A DNA stretch of 64,000 bases from Zygnema cylindricum. Taxonomy: Eukaryota; Streptophyta; Zygnematophyceae; Zygnematales; Zygnemataceae. A program made the position numbers and the translations under genes. Below, piece after piece: positions 33,687-44,382 of the stretch. Below the pieces are notes generated by a model. That model was not told the origin of the DNA, made no database searches, and saw only the letters and a list, made by a program, of their open reading frames with translations. Position 1 is the stretch's first letter. Each line of letters begins with the position of its first letter. Location of the stretch: the NCBI GenBank assembly GCA_037447655.1, contig JBBHKE010000684.1:119201-183200 (forward strand), given 5' to 3'.

Positions 33687-34185
33687 ACATATATTAATGT
33701 GTATAATCGTACGACGAACTTTCCGTTTTTGTTGTTCCCAAATTAGCGTAAACGACGAATTAGAATACACATTTTTTTTGGATATTTCAAATTCTTAATT
33801 AGCATCAATTACAGTAAATTTTCTTCAACACTTTTTAAAATTTGACACTAATAACGATTCGCGGTGTAGTTCGAAGAACCTTCACCAAAGTCCAAAATTT
33901 ATCTTCAAAGTATTGATTACATGGGGACACCCTCTATTTATTTCTTCACGCTAATGGCGATTCACGATCTACTTTATGAGGAACTGTACCTTCGCTAAAC
34001 CGCGAATCGTAATTAACGTTATGTATGATAATTACGTCACCCCAAATTTTGACTTTATCACCCTAAATCGAGTACATTATTATAAATTATTCTTCACATT
34101 ATTTATGGTACTTTTTGAACAAACGTTAACAACTCTAATAAAGTGCCTTTTAAAATAGTGTGGCGTACGGTCGGTGTCTGACCGT
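33687..34185. other. AT-rich region with a CACTA-like MITE terminus
   Basis: 33844-33870 reads GACACTAATAACGATTCGCGGTGTAG, the right terminus of the MITE family at 6081 and 23450; a weaker relative lies near 33945-33975. The matching left end is not found. No gene. Confidence 0.55.
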
Positions 34186-34189
34186 GCAA

Positions 34190-35244
34190 ATTTGTACTTC
34201 ATTGACCAAAAAATACAAATAATGATTTAGAACAAGCCAATGTGAAGAAGTGTTTACTGCAAAATTGCGATGGGAAAACCATTTTAGTACAAAAAAGGTA
34301 AAATTGAAATAAAAGATTTGGAGACTACAAGAGTCACAAAAAAGTAATCTACGCCTAAAAACAAAAAAGAAAGACCACAAAAGTAACAAGAGCAAAGAAC
34401 CAGAACAAAACAATTACAGACTGAGACCGCATACAAAATGAAAAACCCTAGACTAGACTACCCGTAGGCAAACTAAGGTCCACAACCACAGAGATCATGG
34501 ATGTGAACCGGGTCCCTTGGCGGAAGGTCTGGAAGACCCCGCCGATCGTGCGCGAGTGTGTTACGTCGAAGGAGAGCCGTCGCTTGCGCACGTTGAAGTG
34601 CAATTGAAACACGCTGACGATAAAACGCAACTAATAGACTCGATGGAGGACTCCCTGGACCTTGAGATTCAAACATTCTTCGCGCACACTGTCGAATGAA
34701 GTCATCGAAATACTTGTATAAAGAACCAAATATCTCCACTGCAAATGGGACAAACTAGTCCGAGGGGTCTCGGTGAGCGTAGTCTCGTTCTTTTGTAGCC
34801 GCTGCGTCCCAAGCCGCCACAACAGAATGCGAAGCCGTGCGAGATGAAATGTGTGTCCCGGTCGGATCCGTGAGGACCACATCGCCAAGCGTCCTCCTAG
34901 CACCAGGAAGAAAAACCAAATCAACCCGAGGGCTGCGAGAGCCCGTAGATTGGGGCCGAGGTGGAAGTATGTTAGAAACCTCGCGTTTGACAGTGAAGCC
35001 AACCTCGACACCAATGGCAGCAATGACATCTCGCACCAAATCATGTGCGATTGTTCGTTCCCCACCATGCAAGCAACAAAGCAAATGGATTCCCTCAGCA
35101 TCAATAACTTGGTTACAAACGCACCGAGCCCCCCCCCAAGAGCGAAGGGTGAGGCAAACCCAACCGCAAGCGTAGAGCAGAAATAAATTGGTTAGACGCT
35201 AGAAGGAGTGTCGAAAAAGTTGGTGTTGCTTGTAGCCATGCACC
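34190..35244 (-). pseudogene. LINE-like retroelement, C-terminal coding end and 3' tail
   Basis: Minus strand, frames in pieces: QFISALRLRLGLPHPSLL, a Cys-rich CVCNQ stretch, GGERTIAHDLVRDVIAAIG, EVSNILPPR, VDLVFLPGARRTLGDVVLTD, YAHRDPSD, FVPFAVEIFGS, FIRQCARRMFESQG and FYRQRVSIALQR. This block order, with Cys/His pairs, HD..RD and DVV, is the C-terminal domain after RT in many LINE-type ORF2 proteins, as I recall it. It aligns with 54586-55540. After the stop, 34190-34440 is T-rich 3' sequence resembling 55560-55790. RT itself is absent; the 5' side is cut at 35244 by LTR D. Confidence 0.7.
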
Positions 35245-36405
35245 AGCGCATGAGCATACAATCGTTAAATGACATGCATCACACCCAATTAGCGTTGCCA
35301 AGGATGTATGGACCGCACATATGTATGCAAAAACCAGCGGGGCAAAGAATATATACCATCAGAAATAATAAGGAATCAGCTCAAGAAAACAAACAAACAA
35401 ATAAAAGTACAACGACAAGTTTAGTAAGTAGAGAGGGAAAAAGGATGGAATTCAAAATTGGCGACAGTAGCCACTAGGCCCTGAAGTCTTCAATATTCCC
35501 TACAAGAGTCGAACTAGCAGACAGCAGACCCTTCTTAACCGGATGAGTCCTCCGAGAAAACCGGCACTCCGAAGGTCAAAAGAAATAGGAGACAAACGAC
35601 GCAAACCACGCAACAACAATAATACACACAAGATTTACACTCCAGGATTCGCAAAGCACGGCAAGTGAGACACAGTCTGGAGGGAAACCTTGCAGGTTGG
35701 CTTGCGCCGTTAGATTAGGTAAGGACTTAGTACAGAAAAGAGAGATTAAGAAAGCTCAAAGACAAAGCTAGCCAAAGACTAAGGATCCAGAAAGAGAAAC
35801 CCTAACTCATCAACCAATTGATACTAAAAATCCCTCAGAGGAATGCTAACTGAAAACCAAAAAGAGGTTCGACAAATCCCGAGAATTTAGATTTCCAAAA
35901 AACGACAACTCTCCAATGTTGGATTCCCGTGGTGTAATTTGCAACTAATCTAATGGGGCCACATGGCGTTTATCCTATGCTGCTGCCTATCGTACAGCTA
36001 CACTAATTCTTGTATGTCTTTGAGCAAGCAACTTTCTATGTACAAACGCTGCCAATTTCTAGAGGTAGCCGCTACGTGGCCGTCTCGGGAAGCCTTACAT
36101 CTACACCTCGAGGATGAAAACCCTCCGTACGCTACAAAAATAATGCATGAACCTTTGAGGGTTCACGCCTTGGACATGTGTCAGGATGTAACCGTTTGAG
36201 TCCATAATATGTCAGGGTTGGAGCCGTTCGAATTCACGACATCTGATGCCGTACCAGAATCTGATTTCATGCCAATAACATGGTACGACCTCAGTTTCGT
36301 CCGTACCTTCAACTGAACACTCCGCCACCGACCTATATTATTCCCTTATACCCTAATTAGTATAAGAATCAGCAATAATACCCGCCGACGTCTTGCGGCA
36401 TGACA
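35245..36405 (-). mobile_element. LTR, gypsy family D
   Basis: Minus strand from TGTCATGCCGCAAGACG at 36405. The distal segment (35245-35459) repeats 36408-36615 in direct orientation at about 95% by eye. The end near 35245 lacks the terminal GACA. Inserted in LINE coding sequence. Confidence 0.65.
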
Positions 36406-36407
36406 AC

Positions 36408-36615
36408 TGTCGTGCATGAGCATACAATCGTTAAATGACATGCATCACACCCAATTAGCGTTGCCAAGGATGTTTGGACCGCACATATGTATGCAAAAAC
36501 GAGCGGGCAAAGAATATATACCTTCAAAAATATTAAGGAATCAGCTCAAGAAAACAAAAACAAATAAAAGTACAACGACAAGTTTAGTAGGTAGAGAGGG
36601 GAAAAGGATGGAATT
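36408..36615 (-). repeat. family D LTR distal segment next to PPT
   Basis: About 208 bp ending GCACGACA on the minus strand, placed between the polypurine tract and a further D LTR (2 bp apart). Direct repeat of 35245-35459. Confidence 0.75.
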
Positions 36616-36633
36616 CCCCCCCCCCAGCTCCTT
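36616..36633 (-). other. gypsy polypurine tract
   Basis: Minus strand AAGGAGCTGGGGGGGGGG just after the integrase-PHD stop codon. The same tract occurs at 42957-42975. Confidence 0.8.
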
Positions 36634-37561
36634 AGCCGGGAGGGAAGCAGGGAAGGACAGCCGGTAGGTCGCGACATCCGTGGCAAAACCACTCTCTAAC
36701 CGGATTAGCGTGGAAAGGTGTGACCAAGTACTCCATGTGAAATCCCAGATTGCAATAGTCGCAGGGAAGCATCGTCGTTTCTCCGTCAGACCGCAGACAC
36801 AACTGACACTCGGTGGCCTCGGTGATCGGCATCCGCCACGGATCCATACTGTGGGAGAGATCAGGAAGGTAGCAGGGAGCACAATTTTTTGAATGTTCTC
36901 GCCAAGTCTGAGTGTCGGCCCCTTGTAGGCTTAATAATCCATTGGAGTCGATTTTGGTGATCCTCAATATGTGAGACGAGACATCCGTGTCAAGTGTGTT
37001 AAATATTGCCGACGCAAACATACATAGTCCCCCACCCGATAGGGTTTTTGCTGTGGTCGGTAACTACCACTGCGAGTTGTTGCAAACCGTAGAGAGTCGC
37101 GATGTTGAGCAATCAACAAGTTTTCAAAAGCTAATGGAATTTCCCTAGCAAAAAGCAAAGCCCGGTTGGTTAGTTTTTCCAAAAAAGAGAATCAGACATA
37201 AGCGGCAAAGGAAAACTAGCGGCTTTCTGTATATTCCTACCGATCAGTGGCTGTCGACCAAATAACACATAAGAGGGGGCTGAAATTTGCTAAGCTGGCC
37301 TGTACAAACATGCGATAACCCATGACAATATAACCCAATGATTCATCCCACACATTAATCTGTTTCTCCAAGCAATGTTTACGCAGAGCCCGCTTAAATG
37401 TTTGCACTGCCCTTTCGGCCAAACCGTCTGCCTGGGGATGATCTCGACTTGTTCGACGGTGATCGATCAACGCCTCATCCAGTATTTCCTGAAATTCGCC
37501 ACGAAACTCGGTCCCCTGGTCCGTAACGACTTCTGTTGGATCTCCATATCGGAGGAGCACA
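36634..37561 (-). pseudogene. pol: Ty3/gypsy integrase C-terminal half with PHD-like finger
   Basis: Minus strand. 37560-37237: LLRYGDPTEVVTDQGTEF, LIDHRRTSRDHPQADGLAER (catalytic Asp and Glu present), VQTFKRALRKHCLEK, DESLGYIVMGYRMFVQASL. 37182-36964: ALLFAREIPLAFENLLIAQH and GSYRPQQKPYRVGDYVCLRR. 37021-36632: DTDVSSHILRITKIDSN, HSKNCAPCYLPDLSHSMDP, then CQLC, MLPCDYC, GFHMEY and EWFCHGC, a PHD-type C4HC3 pattern with one Cys replaced by Tyr. Broken by frameshifts near 37230 and 37020. The N-terminal half is displaced by the plus-strand LTR D at 37562. Confidence 0.88.
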
Positions 37562-38835
37562 TGTCATGCCGCATGTCGTCGAACATTTTAGTTGTTTTTA
37601 TTTAGGCGTTAAGACGGGCAGCCGCTACACTAATTTGTATTTGGGTATAATTTGGGTTTCGCAGGACCGTACGACGTGTACCGTACGACCTACATTTTCC
37701 GTGATTTCTGGGATGGCGATTTGGATCGTACCCGCGGTCCTACCGTACGACGTATATTTTCCGCGATTTCCGCCGACGGCGGATTTGATTATTTCGCGTC
37801 GTTCGTACGACTTACGTCGACCGGAATTCCCGCGGCCACAAATTGGACCGTACTTGCGGTCCTGACGTACCTTATTTATTTCTCTAGGATTTTTCACCGA
37901 CAACTTCCGTACCTGTTTTATTTCCTGGATTTTCCGCCGACGACTCATATTCGAATTCACGTCGGTGCAAATAATCATTCCGTACCACATCTATCGCCCG
38001 CGATTTCCGCCGACAGCTACTTTGGTGATTTCACGTAAACCGTACGACTTACCTTTTTCGGAATTTCTGCGACAACAAATTGGATCGTACCTTCGGTCCT
38101 ACCGTACCTACGTTCATTTCCCGAAATCCCGGCCGATGACAATTTGGAATCATTTCGCGCGAGGGAGCATCTCGACCGTCGACGCGAAGTATACGATTTT
38201 CGTAATATCTCATCTGCACCGTTGACACGTGTGACAGACAAAGCGACTGTCAGTTCTGACGAAGTGATGCGATTGGACATTTTTAACCATAACCAGCTAA
38301 GTCGTTGACCTTTCTTTTTCTTCCACCTTGCCTGTAGTTGTATTTATCCATTGTTGCTTTTATGTTTTATTTCATTTACGATATCTCGCTATCATTTGAG
38401 TTTAAGTTGTCTAATTTTTTGTGGCTTTTGTTGGAGTTCGCTGGTGGTTTGTTATAATCCGGTTATCTCGGATTCTCTACCATTTTCCATTGCTTGCTTC
38501 CCGTTATCATTATCTGCAATTGGTTATTAGTGTGTCAAAATGTGGTTTTTTCGAATTTCGTGCAAATTTTTAACGTTGTTTTCTTGTATTTTCTTGTTGC
38601 TAGTTGTACTCGTTTGTTAGAATTCGGTAATCTTGGATTCTCTACGTAATTTTAGTGCTTGTTTTCTTGTTGTAATTTTCTGCAATCAGCGTGCCAAGAT
38701 CCGGTTATCTCGGATTCACTGCAGATTTTTATTGTTGTTTTCTTGCATGTTTCCGGTTTTGTTTTCTTTATTTAAAATCCTAGACCTAACTTCAGTAAGG
38801 AATACGCCCAGACCATGGAGCCTAGTGGCCACCCA
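37562..38835 (+). mobile_element. LTR, gypsy family D (5' LTR of the gag at 40287)
   Basis: Starts TGTCATGCCGCATGTCG; shares the TTTATTTAGG..GACGGGC(A/G)GCCGC block, CCGGTTATCTCGGATTC motifs and the GAGCCTAGTGGCCACCCATCGG block with the D LTR at 44383-46046. After 38835 it no longer resembles the other copies; the end is uncertain. Carries a ~65-bp tandem repeat. Confidence 0.65.
37664..38165. repeat. ~60-75-bp degenerate tandem repeat within LTR D
   Basis: About eight units built on CCGTACGAC, TTTTCCGCGATTTCCGCCGAC, ATTTGGATCGTA and CGGTCCTACC words, starting near 37664, 37741, 37800, 37862, 37908, 37980, 38041 and 38104. Rich in the self-complementary GTAC and CGTACG. Confidence 0.7.
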
Positions 38836-39391
38836 TCGGCTTAGTATTTTTGTATTCTCAAATTATCATTCTCCTCTCTCTTGTTTTGTGTTTGAAAAAA
38901 ATCAAAAAAATTGTAATATTTCATTTTGAGTTTTTGTTGAAAAGAAAAAAATATTATCTTTCATTTTCAGTTTTTGTTCTTGGTTTTGTCTTTTTCATTT
39001 CTAATCCAATTTACCTTTTATTTTCAGTTTACATTCTCAGTTTGGCGTGAGAAATTTAAAAAGAAAAATATATCAATACATTATTTACCATATAAAATCC
39101 ATTTCTTTCCATTTCTAAATTTTCTTGCACGTATTTTTAATTCAGTTTCTTTCTTTTGTTTCGGTTTTATCTTTCCATCGGTTTTAATCCATCTCTTTTT
39201 CACTTGAAGTTTCTTTTTCAGTTTTTCCTTTGAAAGAAAAATTATAAAAATTGATATATATCTAAAATATACACATTTAAAATACTTTTACTTGTTTTTC
39301 CAATTTATTCTTTCGAGAGTTTCCCATCTTACCTTAGCCTATTCTATTTCTTTCCTGCAGATTTGCATCTATATTTTCTGACAATTCAGTT

Positions 39392-39475
39392 TTGTTGTCA
39401 GATTTTAGGGTTTGGTCGCAGATTTTAGGGTTTGGTTGCAGATTTTAGGGTTTGGTTGCAGATTTTAGGGTTAGT
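39392..39475 (+). repeat. 20-bp tandem repeat with TTTAGGG
   Basis: Four copies of GCAGATTTTAGGGTTTGGTT. Includes the plant telomere word TTTAGGG, but the 20-bp period excludes a telomeric array. Confidence 0.9.
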
Positions 39476-39982
39476 CTGCCGAATTCGGGTTTGGGATGCC
39501 GCTAACCTGATTCTAACTTGCTTTGTGACTTATACTATCTTTTCCGATACTTTTAGTCTTCCTTTCCCGGTCCCGCACCATACGGAGATCTCCATGGCTT
39601 CACATTTTGGATTCACTTTCAGTTTTCGTTCGTAATTTGCATTGTTAAGCTGTGTTGTTTCACACGATTATTTGGAAATTGCGGGAGCGGATTCCCTAGC
39701 GGATTCACCCTTTGAGGCTCTGCAAAGTCTCAGTTGAAGCGATCACCTGCGGTTCACCTTTGATAATCACCAGATTATGAAAGGTGGTGTAAGTATTACG
39801 ATGCCGTGCGGGTGCAGGCGCGTGTTAGGATAGTTCGGTGATCGCTTAGAGGGTACGTGAGTGGATTGGGTTCAATCTGACCCAATTGTATTGAGCATCT
39901 GCATTATTCACGCTTTCCATGCTTGCCATATGGCCGTGAAAGACCTTGTGTATTTCTTGTTGTATATTTGGCGTGGAATTTT

Positions 39983-40175
39983 CTGGTTAGATCTGGCCGT
40001 TGGTGGCCTTGGATAGAACTATTTTCTACCGGTGGAGCTTTAGATCTGCACCTCCGGGTGCTTGTTTAGCAAATTTTTGCTTTTATAGATCTGGCCCTTT
40101 GGCCTTGCCCACTCGTTTGTAGGGTAGAGGTTTCGGTAAAAGTGGCTTTTTGATTAGATCTGGCCATCGCGGCCT
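39983..40175 (+). repeat. three dispersed TAGATCTGGCC..GGCCTTG units
   Basis: Near 39985, 40086 and 40155: TAGATCTGGCC, a 4-7-base spacer, then GGCCTTG. Each is a small hairpin (GGCC arms) in the gypsy leader. Confidence 0.7.
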
Positions 40176-40286
40176 TGCTAGAGACTATTTGAGATTGTTG
40201 CCTACGTGTTTGGTGTGGTTCTCACTTGTTGCATTTTCGATAGATCGTGTTCATTACCCTATCATTGTGGTTCCCATTTTCCTTTT

Positions 40287-41874
40287 ATGCCCACCGATTG
40301 GAACAATCTTAATTTTCGTCCAGTGTCTACTCGTAGTGGCGTTGTTTTACGCCAATCACTTGTAGACCAAACGGATCTAGCGAGTCTACCTCATTCTCCT
40401 ATAGTTTCAATTCCGGTATCAAGAACACCGTTTGTCGAATCAGGACTCACATCCGTCTCTTCTTTGTCATCTATCTCCTCTACGCTATCTGTAGAGTAAA
40501 TTGACAACAAAGGTTTCGAGGAAACCACTTTTGGTTCCCTCTTTTTTGGTCTTTTTCTAGTCTCATTTTGGTCCCGCCTTCGTACACGCCAGTCAATGAC
40601 ATGGCTTCCTCCTCGGAGGGCTCCATGAGCAAAATGTAATTTTGCTTTTCAGGGATGAAGAATACAATGTCCTTGTGTCATTTCCGTATGCTGTATGATA
40701 CTGAAATGCGCGATTTGGCATTTCGCTATCAAGATCAATTTGATCTTCGTGTAGCATTCTCTCTCTATGGTCGGTACCACATAGGTTCAACTCTCACCTT
40801 ATATTCCCGCAAGTATAATAGTATACTCGAGATGATATAATTTTTTTCTCCTTTCGCTGGCAGACCAGAGGTCATAGGACAAGTGGATATCCCATTTCAG
40901 GCCGCTTTTCTAGAGGTCCTAGATGCCCAAGATAATGTCCTAGTTCCCGCTCTCCCTGAAATTCCTCTGCAATATGTTGTGGCTGCGTGTGCTGCTCTCC
41001 CTACACGATTAGGGATGACGATTCTGTTGCGAGATCCCATTTCTGTCATGTTCGATCTCCTAGAAGCGGAGTATCGAATACAATTCCAGATCAAGTGAAA
41101 GATTTGATGAACTTCGAACGTAAACAGAGTGAAACCGCCCCCGCTTTACGTGCCCGTATGGAGACGCTATGGGAAACCTTACCAGACTTAATGTCCGATG
41201 CGGAAGCTGTCCAAAAATTTGCTGGACAGTTTCATGATCACTCAAAACGATTTATCCAAAGTCATCTTACGCAAACATACGGTGACCAAGCCGCCCAATA
41301 TGCTGTTGAATATGAGATGCAGTCGTGTTGGTGGGAAGCTCATGATCAATCGGATGTTGCTTCCCCACTTCCCCCACCAAGCAACACATGGCCCAACAAT
41401 AGGTCTCCGAAGGTGCCTGCCATGGGAGCTCCACCGTTTAACCTTGGAAACCGATTATGTTTTGGTTGCGGGGAAATAGGGCATGAGGCTCGCATGTGTC
41501 CAGATAAGACGGCCACATGCACTCATTGTCAGCAGATGGGACATTATGCCCATCGATGCCATATTAAAAACCTAAAATTCGCATATCAGAATCAAATCAA
41601 GAATGGGGGTATTCCGCCCGTTCCGCCAAGCTGGTCACTCCGCCTAAAGAGACCGAGAAAGAATCTACTCCCCCTAGAATTTACCGTAGAGAGAGAGAAA
41701 AAAGAAAAAGTTGCAAGCTACTATGGCTGCTACGATGAAGGAACAATTCGCCGCTTTCATGGCGGAGATGAAGCCACAGTTTATCGGAATGGCCTGTATG
41801 GTCGTTCATATGTCAACGTTGGCCGGTCGAACCCCTCGGGATTCCATCGTCCAGCGATGAGTACTCGCGTTTGA
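40287..41874 (+). pseudogene. gag: Ty3/gypsy gag
   Basis: Starts at ATG 40287 (MPTDWNNLNFRPVSTRSG) and stops at 40499; continues in other frames through VAFSLYGRYHIGSTLTLYSR, IPFQAAFLEVLDAQDNVLVP and DPISVMFDLLEAE. From 41098 a long open frame gives DLMNFERKQSETAPALRARM and KRFIQSHLTQTYGDQAAQYA, then two complete CCHC knuckles: CFGCGEIGHEARMC and CTHCQQMGHYAHRC. These bind RNA in packaging. The frame ends at 41874. Likely three frame breaks; the nucleocapsid end is the best preserved part. Confidence 0.88.
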
Positions 41875-42239
41875 CAAAGGCTCGCCGGATCATAATTGAG
41901 TCGGAAAAATAACAAACTCTCGTACTCCACTATCTTTTGAGCAAGAACATCTCTCTCCTCTTCCAGAAACGACTTCAGCTATCGTTGCTGAAGCACTTAC
42001 AATCTTGGATAGTACAATCCAAGATGCTCATCGCGTCAAAGAACAGTTTGAGCATCCTTATGGCCATGATTAAGGACGTGCCCAAGGCCTCTTCTATTTC
42101 GTGAGAGGTCCTTGCAGCCGGCGCTTTACGCGCGTTACAACTGAATCGCAATGTGACGGCAATCCAGCCAATTTCAGGGGACGAACGTAGCACGTTAAAT
42201 CCTCACATTAGTTTTCTTAATAACAGCTGACACTCATTC

Positions 42240-42551
42240 ACTGTGAATGGTGTCGCACCTTCCCTCCCTCTTATGGACACCGAAGCCAAACCCGTGATCC
42301 TCGGATCCGGATTTGCGTTGAAGCTTGGCCTCATGGCAGACAAGCTGCAACCCATAACCACACGGTTACTAACTTCAGCTGGTACCACGGAGCCGGTCCT
42401 TAGAATCAAGAAGGACCCCTTTGTGTTTCGGTTTCAAACAGAAACCGAAACTGAATTTTATAAAATTTCTTCACATGCGCTCATTACTAAGTGTAGCGAT
42501 TACGAATGTTTGGTTGGCCAGACGTTATATTTCGGGTTGGCGGTGGTGTAG
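42240..42551 (+). pseudogene. Ty3/gypsy retropepsin
   Basis: APSLPLMDTEAKPVILGSGF then ALKLGLMADKLQPITTRLLT. The catalytic DTG/DSG appears as DTE, so the enzyme is probably dead; the ILGSGFALKLGL block matches the flap and second-half region of retroviral-type proteases. Separated from gag by about 360 bp of broken sequence. The frame stops at 42551. Confidence 0.75.
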
Positions 42552-42956
42552 ATATGCACGACCAGATATTATCTTACAAACCCAATCACTTTCTTGTGCG
42601 GAAGATTTGCCTTCAACTTATTTCAGAACGGAAGCCCTTGCCTACCATGGCTCATTCGGCAACAGCACTTCCTGCTTATGCTGATATCCACACATTAGAT
42701 ACTGACATCTCTCCATGTATCTCTCCATGTATCTCTCCATGCATTCTTTGGATCGTCAAGAAAACTTCTAATGGGACGTTGAGTTCTTAGGTTGCAGATT
42801 ACATGCCTATTAGGGAGCATGCCAAGCTTGGTGTTTCACGTCATTTGCAGGATTTTTCACTAGATTTGGATTCCACGAGGATACTCACTACTAAGGAGGC
42901 TTTTGATGCGCGACTTCACGCGCTTCTGATTGTGTTGGCCAGCTCCTCCGCAGGCT
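42552..42956 (+). pseudogene. gypsy polyprotein C-terminal stub
   Basis: IHTLDTDIS..ILWIVKK, REHAKLGVSRHLQDFSLDLD and STRILTTKEAFDARLHALL parallel the segment between integrase and PHD finger at 32440-32640 and 36870-37021. The PHD cysteines are absent. RT, RNase H and integrase are missing between protease and this stub, so an internal deletion of several kb is implied. A 12-bp triplication (ATCTCTCCATGT, 42712-42745) gives in-frame CISP repeats. Confidence 0.7.
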
Positions 42957-42975
42957 AAGGAGCTGGGGGGGGGGG
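42957..42975 (+). other. gypsy polypurine tract
   Basis: AAGGAGCTGGGGGGGGGGG following the stop codon, as at 36616-36633. Confidence 0.8.
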
Positions 42976-43253
42976 ATAAATGGATCTCTCTCGGCTTCCC
43001 ACTCACCTTCCACCTTTTACCCTTTCCACCTGTTATTTCCTTTATCTCTCTCCGCTTCCCACTCACCTTCCACCTTCCACCTTTTATCCTTTCGACCTGT
43101 TATTTCCTTTTCACATTAACATATTTATTTTTACTTTGTATTATAATTTATTTTTGCTTTGGGATTTGTATTGCTTGTTGTCTATCCCACCTTTTGTGCT
43201 ACATAGCTGGTTGGGTTCCATGCTTGTTGGTTAAATTAGACACATGCACGACA
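42976..43253 (+). repeat. family D LTR distal segment after PPT
   Basis: From ATAAATGGATCTCTCTCGGC to GCACGACA; inverse copy of 44383-44592. Contains an internal duplication of CCGCTTCCCACTCACCTTCC. The proximal LTR part is missing, as in the other PPT-linked copy. Confidence 0.75.
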
Positions 43254-44382
43254 GTTTTTAGCACAGTTCATTGCTTTGGCCCAAAAACTTTTTCCTATCT
43301 TCTTATCCGACAACATATTTCTAGCACTATCACTTAGTGTCCTATTTAATCTTTCAACTACCCCATTCTGTTCCGGGTTTTCTGGAACTGTCTTTTGGTG
43401 TTGGACTCCATCTTCCCTAAGAAAATCCTCAAACTGGTTAGAAGTATACTCTCCACCATTATCACTCTTTACTCTTTTGATTAGAGTTTAATGAAGTTTT
43501 TCGCTCCATGCTTTATATTGTCTAAAACAATCTTGAGCTTCTGACTTGTTTTTCAAAAAATACACCCTTGAATACAGAGACCAATCATTAGTGATAGTCA
43601 TCAAAAATCTCTTCCCCCCCGGTGAGGGCACTTTAGCCGGTCCCCAAATACCTGTGTGTACTTAATCTAGAATTTTTTCTCCCTTATAAGTGGATGTTTT
43701 GGGAAAGGGTAATCTGTGTCCTTTACTTTGAGCACATCCACTACAATCACTAATATTATCACTCTCACTTAACTGAATCCTTTCCACCACTCCCATCTTT
43801 TTCATCTCTCTTAACTTATCTAGATTCAAATGCCCAAGCCTCTTATGCGACATCATAATATCATGAACAAAAGCATAATAAAGTTTCTTTGATACATTAC
43901 TTAGAATCAGCCTAAACATCCCTTGACTATCTTTCTAAGCAATGAAATTGACCGCTTCCTCCAAACTAGCAGTAAAGACTCCTTCCCTAGTGCTAGTAAA
44001 AAAACCCTTATCATCTAATACAGATGTAGAGATGAGGTTTTTGTTCAGCTCCGGAATAAACAATACATCAGAGAATGTTACTATAGATGTTTTTCCTTCT
44101 ACTAACACTTTCAGATCTACGGATCCTACAAGAGTAGTGGTGATTATCCTCCCATCCGCATACTCTATCTCTACGGTGGGAATCTTTCTTATCTTGGTGA
44201 ACATGTGCTTATCCTTACACATGTGCATGGAGGCACGTGAATCTACAATCCAGGTTGCTTCACCTTTCAATCCACCGTAAGCACATTTCTCCCTTCGTGG
44301 AATTTCGACCTTGTTTTTCGCCTCCAACTCTCATCCAATAGGAGCTCATTGTCCTCGTCCTCGGATTTCGCCTCATCTACTT
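43254..44382 (-). pseudogene. pol: copia family A gag end, protease and integrase
   Basis: Minus strand, continuing the gag at 46047 across the solo LTR D. KVDEAKSEDEDNELLLDES (gag end); ATWIVDSRASMHMC, a protease with DSG changed to DSR; KIPTVEIEYADGRIITTTLV; LNKNLISTSVLDDKGF; the pre-integrase zinc region SHKRLGHLNLDKLREMKKMG and CSGCAQSKGHRLPF; then the integrase core with TITNDWSLYSRVYFLK, KRVKSDNGGEYTSNQF and VVERLNRTLSDSARNM, all three acidic residues readable across a frame break. It stops near 43254 at FWAKAMN, at the gypsy LTR end. RT is missing. Confidence 0.9.

Larger units (their letters stand above)
38836..40286 (+). other. gypsy D leader region, no coding
   Basis: T-rich (38860-39360) with TCAGTTT words, then two short repeat arrays (listed separately), then mixed sequence to the gag start. 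I could not place the LTR end or a PBS beginning with TGG with confidence. Confidence 0.5.

Noticed and set aside
34837-35186. Plus-strand frames opposite the LINE end
   Set aside because: Antisense shadows; the minus strand carries the conserved blocks.
39392-39475. Interstitial telomere array
   Set aside because: The period is 20 bp, not 7; only one TTTAGGG per unit.
40150-40365. Small membrane-like frame upstream of gypsy gag
   Set aside because: It overlaps the leader repeats and the gag start in another frame; no conservation evidence.
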